Shown here one piece after another: positions 33,340-40,555 of a stretch of 40,555 nucleotides of DNA. Position 1 is the first letter of the stretch, and each line of letters starts with the position of its first letter. Origin of the DNA: Reclinomonas americana ATCC 50394 (Eukaryota > Jakobida > Jakobea > Jakobida); the NCBI GenBank assembly GCA_048213135.1, contig PS015218.1, positions 13,269 to 53,823 of the forward strand, given 5' to 3'. The position numbers were made by a program, and so were the translations under genes. Under the pieces are notes generated by a model. That model was not told where the DNA came from and searched no databases. It saw only the letters and a program-made list of their open reading frames with translations.

Positions 33340-36300
33340 TCAACTACGGTACAGGGATCCTACAAATGGTTGCTGTGGTACAATGGTCGGAGCCTGCACA
33401 TCAGATGTGAGTGACGGGAGAAGGAAGAGAAACAGCAAAGTGGGACGCACTAGTGGTGGGGGAGCGGCGGTGGGTTGTACAGGTGCGCCGACTGCCATGA
33501 GGCCTCGCTGCGGCAGGCGCGGGGTGGAGGTATTGGTGGATGATGGTGGTCTCCTCAATGCAGCAGCGCGGTTGCTCGCTTCCGCACTCTTCGTGCGGAC
33601 GTGCTGCACCGAGGCAGCGGCAGCGGCAGCACTTGGACCGGGCGGTGGGCCGGATGCTGCAAGCACTGGCAAGTCAGCCCACACCGCCAGCAACCACAGC
33701 AACACAACACACTCTCCACAAACCTAGAGCAGGGGAGCGATTGTACAATTTGGGTTGGCTTCTGCAGAACACAACGAAAACATCGACAAAGGGTGAGTTC
33801 GTCGACACTGCGAGTTGGCACGACGAGGAGGGGTTACTCACCCAGTGCCCTTGACCAGTGGTGGTTGTGCACCACCGGGTTGCGCGCGGACACCCACTGA
33901 CATTTGCGTGCCAGTGATGCCGTTGCCGATACCCAGACCGGGCGCCAGCAGATTCGAAGCGCCAGCCATGTCGGCTGCGACACTGTTGACACCGTTGGTC
34001 ACCTGCAGCTGCAAGGCCGAGTCGCCAATGCTGCCGGTGCTGGCGGAACGCGCGAGTGCAGTAGAGCTGTCCACACCCAGACCATTGCTGGTGCCCACCG
34101 ACGTCTTGTTGAGACCCGAGCCGTACGAGTTCTGTGCCACCAACTGAACGTGCATGGGCATGCCACTGGACGACTCGAGCGGCAAATGCTGCTGCTGTTG
34201 CTGCTGTTGTTGCATCTGCTGTTGTTGCTGCTGCTGTTGCATCATGATCTGCTGCTGCAATATTTGCTGCTGCTGCTGCTGCTGCATCTGCAACATCGCT
34301 AATTGCTGCTGCTGTTGTTGCTGCTGCTGTTGAATCAACTGCTGTTGCTGTTGCTGCAGAATGGACTGCGCCGTTGGCCCCTGCTGCATGCCATTGGGTT
34401 GTTGCGCGGCCAGGTACACCACCTGCTGCGCCACCATTTGCTGCTGCTGCTGAATGTACGCGTACTGCTGCGGGTCGGTAGGTTGTCCAGAGATGGTGCT
34501 CACGCCCACGTACTGGCCAGCACCGGCACGATCCGTGTACACGTTCGGGTGCATGTGCGTGTGTTCTTGCGAGAAGAACATGTCCACACGCATGCGCTCC
34601 TCCGGTGTCACCTCCTTGCCGTCAATGACTCGCACATTGGCCAGCCTGCACATGCAGTGAGCACAGAGATCGCACAACGAGCCCGCCAACAACAACAACA
34701 ATAGCGACTGGACCTTCTGATGAGGTGCGGTCGGTACATCGGTTTCCGACTGACAGGGTTGAAGGCCATGACAATCTCCAACACTTGCGTCAGCGGCATG
34801 AGTTTCTGTAGGCATGCACAGTGTGAGTCACCAGGTTCACGCTGTCGATGAGCACACATGCACGACACACCTCCAGTTCGCTGAGTTCCGAGATGCGATT
34901 GAATGCCAAGAACAGACTCCGCACGCTAATTAGGGGATTGAGGTGGTCGAGCGTGCGCAAGCTGTTCTCTCTGTTGTGCACGGGCAGGTGAGACACCGTG
35001 TAAGAAAGAGAGAGAGCGCGTTCATCAAGACACGCGGCAACACGCAACTCCAAGTGCAGCTCCTCCAGATTGACCAGCGATCGCAGCGAGGTCTCGTCGA
35101 GCTGCCGAATCTTGTTCTTATCAAGGGCGAGCTCGCGGAGGCCGACGAGGCCGTCCAACCCGTCGACCTTCACCAGGGCATTGCCCTGTAGTGAGAGCGA
35201 GCGCAGATTGCGGCAGTTCTGTAACCGGAAGGGCGACAACCCGCTGATCTGGTTGAAGCCGAGTTGCAGCACTTGCAGGTTCACGAGGCGCTCCAGTGAA
35301 AACTGGTCCTCCACCATTTGCGCGGTCAGCGACGGCGGCAACGCGATCTTGTTGTGGTTGGCGGAGAACAGGCACAGCGATGTGATGCGATTCACACCCC
35401 GCAGGTCCACCATCACGTTGTGGTCGAGGTTCAGCTCTCGCAAGTTGACAAACGACGACAGCAGCGAGGCATCGCGAACACCACAATGTGACAGATTGAG
35501 CTCGGTGATGCCTGTTCATACACACACACACATATCAGCAAAGTACTTCCCCTTCCCCAGACAGTGCAGTGCCCGCAACGTTCTGCCTCAAACCCAGGCC
35601 CCAGTCGCTCCGACAGCATCTCCGCGGTGATCTTCCCACTGAACTCCTCCTTGGCACGCGCCGTCTCTCGCGAGTCAATGCTGACGCCGTCGAGTACCTT
35701 TAGCCGCTTGAGGTGCCAGATGGCGAACAGACGGTACTCGGGATCCTGGGTCAGCGGATTGCCCCACAACTCCAGGATGATTAGCCGCGGCACCTCCTTC
35801 AGCAGCGCCAACTCGCGCACACTCTCGATGCGGTTGTTGCCCGCGTACAGCTCCATCAGCGAGACACAGTGTTGCACACCGTCGAGAGACCGCAGCTCAT
35901 TGTCCTCCATCGACAGCACCAGCAGCGACGTCAACGACTCGAGGTTCTCGATTTTGTGAATCTGTAGCAAGAGACAGGTAAGACACCTACTACTGTGTTC
36001 GGAGGCGGTAAGCAACACACCTTGTTCTTGCCCAGATCAAGACGGCGAAGCGAGGTGAGGCTCTGCAGCCCCTCAATGCGACAGATACGGTTGTCCTCCA
36101 GTGACAGCTCCTCCAGACGCGTGCACGAATCGAGACCCTCGATGCGACCAATCTCATTGTCAAACAAACTCAGCTTGCGCAGCGCAGTCAAACTGCACAC
36201 ACAGACAGAGAGAGAAGGCGATGAGGACTCACAAGAAGCAGATGAGTAAAAAACGAAGAAGGAGAGACGACACACCGCTCCAAATTCTGAATCTTGCGAA

Positions 36301-39300
36301 TGCGCATCCTCGACAACTCCAACTCCACCACACGCGAGAACCACGTCGAATCACGAATGCCTTCGGCAGGTGGCGGCTCCGTGTTGAAACCACGCAGCAT
36401 CGACAGCGGTGAGTTGAGCAAGTACGCGTGTGCCAGTGAGTCGCTCTCTCGCAGTGTGTGCCGTCCGTAGCGTGCCAGCAACTCGGGAGTGATGAGCGAC
36501 GTCTTTTCACCAGCAGACACCTGTGCACAGCAAAGCACACACTGCGCGTCAGCTCGTGCATCGTACTTGACGACCATGCACACAGACGTGCGCAACACCA
36601 ACCCGTTCATGCCGAGTGACCGGCTCGCCGTCGAGGTTGACCAGCACAGCGAGCCGGCGAACGAGCAGCTGTCGGTAGTTCTTGACGTCGCAAATTCCAT
36701 TGTTGCGCAGATTGAGGTGGACGAGATTCGGAGTGTGTCGCTTCAGCATATTGATGTCCTCCAACCGGTGAATGTGGTTGTTGTTGAGCAACAGCGTGTG
36801 CAGCTTGTTGAGGCCCTCCAGGCCGTCAATGCGTCGAATGGCGTTAAACGACAAATCCAAAAATCGTAATTGTACGCACGCCTGCCCCCCAAACCGCCAC
36901 GCGTGTCAGCATGTGCGCCAAGATGGCAAGTGCTTGGAGAAGACTACACACACACACAAACCTGCACGCCGTCCATGCTGCTCAGCATGTTGAAAGCCAG
37001 CGTGAGATGCCACAAATTGGCACCCACATTCTCGATGCGGGTGAGCGCCGACTCGAGCAAATACAGCGTAAAGGAATTCGACGAGTCGCTGTCATCCGCC
37101 GGTGCGTCGTCTCCATCGTCGTCGGCATCCCAGTGAGTTCCCAACATCTGCGCAGCAGGCTGTCAGCACCCCTGCTTCTCTCTGTTTTCCGCATGTCACG
37201 AGCGCGCACCTCCACCACACTGGGAGTGATGACACCGACTTCGGGCACGTTGGGAATGACTGGCGCCATCTCCACCAGTGCACGCACATCGGCATCATGT
37301 GGAGGCCGCACAGCACGCGGTCGCGCCGGCGATGTCAAGCCCCCATCAGCATCGCTGTCGGGCGACACGTCCACCTCGTCTCGTGCACTCGCATACTGCG
37401 CCTGTCGGTCCTCCTCAATCATGGACAGCGCCAGCTGGCGGAACTTGGCATACGCTGGTGCCAATGCTCGAATGTCCATGACGTCGCCCTCGCTCTGCGG
37501 CTCCAGGACACGCATCAACTCCTCAGTCGATGCGTCTTCCCAGGGCCCCTCGCGCTGTGTGGTGCGTGAGTATCGTGGATTCCCATCGAGAGAGAGAGAG
37601 GGACAAGGGGAGAGAGGGACGCACCGGCTCGCCATATTCGAACTCGATGAGGTATTCAGGCAGGCACAGCGCGTGATCAAACACGTGCCATGTGCGCTGC
37701 TTGCTGTCCTGCTTGTGACACCGGAACACGCTGGTGTAGTCGGGGAACTCGTCCTGCGAGATGCCAGAGGCCTCCGGAATGGGCTCGGGGTGCACCTTGC
37801 CGAGAAACACCTTGACAATGATCATGAAGCCGGAGGGGAACTCACGGCCGTCGATCGGCTGGCTCTTTGGCACACCCTCTGGGTGACGAAAAGAAGTGAG
37901 CAGCGCGATGCGGACGACAGGAGACATGGAGCTGGAGAGAACGAACCGCGCGTGGAGGCCCAGTGCTCCGCAAGAGCACGGAGACGAGGCATGTCACACA
38001 CGGAGACGCTGTTGGTCAGCGGAATGCCAGAGGTGCCTGTCGAATCCTATTTTTTTTTAATATTTTTGCATTATGTCAGCACAACATCAAGTGTGCGTGC
38101 GGGAAACGCAAGACGACGCAACTTGAGAGGACGAGAGATCCGGGAAGCCGGATTCAATGATGCGGAACAACTCGGAGGGGTCGTTGGGAGACTGCCCGTA
38201 AAACAAGTACTCCAGCGACCGCTTGTAACTCACGTCACTCACGTCGACCAGGCGTTCCAGTGATTGCTCAAAGCGATTGCGAAGGAAGCGGTTGTGGATG
38301 CGGATCACACGAGTCACACGCACAGACTCGGTGCGCACCGCCGGCAAATCAGGTGACGGGTACGTCAGCGACGATGCTGCCTCCAGCTGGGCCACACTGG
38401 TCAATGCTGCAACACGTGAAATGATGGTGGGAGTGAGTGAGTGAGTGAGCGTCATGTGTGCAAGTGCACGTAGACAAGGAGATGGAAACCGACCTGTGCT
38501 GGAGGACGGACTGGACGATGCTCCGGTGAAATAGCGATTGCGCACCAGATCGACGCAGGACGTGTACCACACATCACTCGGCTTGCCCTCTTCCATGCGA
38601 ATGTTGCCGCCAGTCTCCAACTCCACCACCAGGCGACTGTTCACGGGGGCAGCGATGATGAGGACGTGGATTGCGTGCTGGGTACGCCAACCATGCGACG
38701 CAAACCTAATATTCATCGACGAAATGTGCTCTGCGTGCTGTCGGAATGCCGTAAAATGCCGTTGTAGTGCCGAAAGCTGCGAGTAGCGGCGGGCGGTGGA
38801 ATCAATCACCAGCTTGCGCTTGCGTGTAATGGCATCCAAGTGCTCCTTCACGCTGTTGAAACCGGCGTACGTGGTGAGATAGTGGCCCTGGAAGTCTTGG
38901 TACTGCGGAGCGGACGATGAGAGGCGTGTGTGAGAGAGAGAAATGGCAGGGTAGAAGGGGAGGGTCGAGCCACACCATCGGTCCGCGTCCATCACGCAGT
39001 TGGGTCATTTCGCGATCCACCTGCTTGCTCAGTCGGAGAAGCGTGGAGAGATTGGAGTCCAGATGCGACAGCACACGCGACCGCAATGCGCGTCCGCGAC
39101 GAATGACATTCGACGTGTTCCGCTTGAGGGTCTTGATGCGCATATTGTAGTACATGCGCTTCTTGATCACAGTGGCGTCGGCAAGTCGACGCGCCTCGTC
39201 GGAGACTGCGAGCGTGTCCAGCGTCTGAATGCGAGGCAGCGCATACAAGGCGTAGGTCTGGTAGTTGCAGAGAAGGCACAGCGGATTGGCGCCAAAGTGC

Positions 39301-40548
39301 GGATCGGTGAGACTGACGCGAATCAGGCGCGGCATGCGACGCAGCACCGACAAGCAGCGAAAGGAGCCAATCAGGTTGCCGGCCAGATTGAGTTCCTGCA
39401 CACAGTACTCGTCAGCTTCGACGATTGCACTCTCTCTTTCCGCATGCATTGTGTGTGGGGCGCGCAACAGTGAGATTGGTATTGTGCAGCAGCGCCTCGT
39501 CAATGCGCTCGATCTTGTTCATGCCCAGCATCAACACCTGCAACTCCTGCAGCTGCTCGATACCCTCAATGTTCCTCAATCGGTTCTCCGACAACCACAA
39601 CGTGTGTAGATGCGTCAAGTGGTCGAGACCCGTGACGCGCTCAATTTGGTTGTCGTGACTGTGTCGGGCGCGCGTGAGAGACGTGTGGATTGCAAAAAAT
39701 CACCGCAAGTTNNNNNNNNNNNNNNNNNNNNNNNNNNNNNNNNNNNNNNNNNNNNNNNNNNNNNNNNNNNNNNNNNNNNNNNNNNNNNNNNNNNNNNNNN
39801 NNNNNNNNNNNNNNNNNNNNNNNNNNNNNNNNNNNNNNNNNNNNNNNNNNNNNNNNNNNNNNNNNNNNNNNNNNNNNNNNNNNNNNNNNNNNNNNNNNNN
39901 NNNNNNNNNNNNNNNNNNNNNNNNNNNNNNNNNNNNNNNNNNNNNNNNNNNNNNNNNNNNNNNNNNNNNNNNNNNNNNNNNNNNNNNNNNNNNNNNNNNN
40001 NNNNNNNNNNNNNNNNNNNNNNNNNNNNNNNNGGAGAGGCACGCAACAGGTACAACTCGCGCAGACGAGTGCACGACTCGAGTCCCGAGATCCGCGTAAT
40101 GCAATTCTCCATGAGCCACAGTCGCTCGAGGTGCACCAGCGTCTCCAGCCCAGTGATCTCGGCGATCTTCAGTCGCACCAACATCAGCGACTTGAGATTG
40201 GGAAAGTGATGCAGTGCGTTGACGGCGGCGTATTTCGAAAAGAACATCTCCAGCGTCTCCACATTCTGCCGCCGCTGCAGAAAGTCCTCGTAGGAGATAC
40301 CGTTCTCCGAGCACTGCAAACCGGCGGGCGTCAACAACACCAGCAGCGGGAGGAAGGCAAGGGAAGGGAAGGATCGAGCTCACCAGATACTGCACTTCGG
40401 GATCTTCAAAGAGCACCTTGCTGGTCTGCTCATCAAACGGCTGCCGCGTGGCCCGCACCTCCTCCTCCTCCTCGCCTCCATCATCGTAGCCGTAGCCGCC
40501 CATGGCACCGCGCACGGGCACCAACGCCGAGCGCGACGACGACGGCAT
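33340..40548 (-). CDS. LRRC9: LRRC9-like leucine-rich-repeat protein with central PARP-like region and Gln-rich tail
   Basis: Twenty-two exons: 40548-40384, 40313-40048, 39658-39469, 39395-38976, 38902-38706, 38636-38494, 38406-38123, 38046-37947, 37878-37625, 37554-37210, 37147-36962, 36881-36603, 36520-36276, 36192-36021, 35961-35580, 35511-35049, 34970-34871, 34805-34714, 34645-33842, 33761-33724, 33656-33451, 33393-33340. They total 5,385 nt (1,794 aa) in one frame. The gap at 39712-40032 is wholly intronic, since joining its flanks makes a perfect LRR. LRRC9 hallmarks: NGISYEDF, LEMFF, NPLCLLCNY, MYYNMRIKTL, VIDGKEVTPEER. N-terminal LRRs span about 68-250, a PARP-like block about 470-673, a second LRR array about 810-1450, and a Q-rich tail from about 1480. 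LRRC9 is a poorly studied protein of ciliated lineages. The ATG at 40548 is near the window edge, so an earlier start is possible. The exon 12 donor could also be GTTGCG 6 nt further on. Confidence 0.93.
34180..34470 (-). repeat. CAG/CAA-rich tract coding for polyglutamine
   Basis: Within the large penultimate coding block of the LRRC9-like gene, the minus strand reads mixed CAG/CAA codons giving runs of 5-12 Gln broken by Met, Leu, Ile and Ala. Mixed codons suggest it is less prone to slippage than a pure CAG tract. Confidence 0.9.
37625..38406 (-). other. PARP/ADP-ribosyltransferase-like region inside the LRRC9-like protein
   Basis: Exons 38406-38123, 38046-37947 and 37878-37625 encode VIRIHNRFLRNRF, then YLFYGQSPND, FRIIESGFP, a GIPLTNSVSVCD strand, MIIVKVFLGKV, and finally YTSVFRCH...WHVFDHALCLPEYLIEF. 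This order matches the PARP catalytic fold: V.RI.N..L...Y, LFHG, I...GF, G.YF..S.S..D, mL...V.LG, and yivyd..Q.lPeYLI. The histidine of the LFHG box is Tyr here, so NAD binding or activity is doubtful. Confidence 0.6.
39712..40032. other. Assembly gap (321 N) within an intron of the LRRC9-like gene
   Basis: The exon ending at 40048 (phase 2) and the exon starting at 39658 join to a regular LRR (LRELYL-HDNQIERV), so no coding sequence need be missing. Confidence 0.9.
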
Positions 40549-40555
40549 CGACCCG

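Noticed and set aside
33904-34704. Plus-strand Leu-rich frames
   Set aside because: They are antisense to the CAG/CAA polyglutamine tract of the LRRC9-like gene.
39712-40032. Missing LRR exon in the gap
   Set aside because: The exons on each side join at compatible phase to a regular LRR, so the gap can be entirely intron.

Overview
This window comes from an intron-dense nuclear genome of a eukaryote, most likely a flagellated single-celled protist; the lineage cannot be fixed from the sequence. The reasons are spliceosomal introns of about 60-100 nt every 50-450 nt, GC-rich exons, CAG (sometimes TAG) acceptors, and an LRRC9-type gene, a family associated with ciliated eukaryotes. No tRNA, rRNA, transposon, operon or CRISPR array was recognised. 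Six runs of N interrupt the sequence (4520-5116, 6978-7205, 22483-22833, 24065-24118, 26082-26230, 39712-40032).

Left half (1-26406): surface/adhesion proteins. A giant plus-strand gene, cut by the left edge, encodes about 26 cadherin-like repeats, then about six IPT/TIG-like cysteine-containing beta domains, Ig-like membrane-proximal sequence, one transmembrane helix and a proline-rich cytoplasmic tail ending at 18041. A second plus-strand secreted gene starts with a signal peptide at 18312 and runs out of recognisable exons at 20422. A piece bounded by two gaps (22834-24064) carries exons of a tandem H-type-lectin-like protein on the minus strand. Because its introns, domain style and purine-strand polarity all match the second plus-strand gene once flipped, a scaffold inversion is suspected. 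Between these exons lie kilobases of purine-rich repeats: GTGA and GGGA arrays, and minisatellites of about 105 bp and 101 bp.

Right half (26522-40548): four minus-strand genes packed head to tail, all with models that stay in frame through every intron. In transcription order they are an LRRC9-like leucine-rich-repeat protein (1,794 aa) with a PARP/ADP-ribosyltransferase-like region between its LRR blocks and a glutamine-rich tail; a PlsC-type lysophospholipid acyltransferase (425 aa); an atypical Ras/Rab-like GTPase fused to three copies of an unrecognised glycine-acid repeat (798 aa); and an AIG1/ADTRP-type membrane hydrolase (245 aa). Spacers are 43, 90 and 268 bp.

The most unusual shared feature is the splice donor. 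In the four complete genes 14 of 45 introns begin GTTGCG, and at least ten more do so in the adhesion gene. This is far from the GTRAGT consensus.
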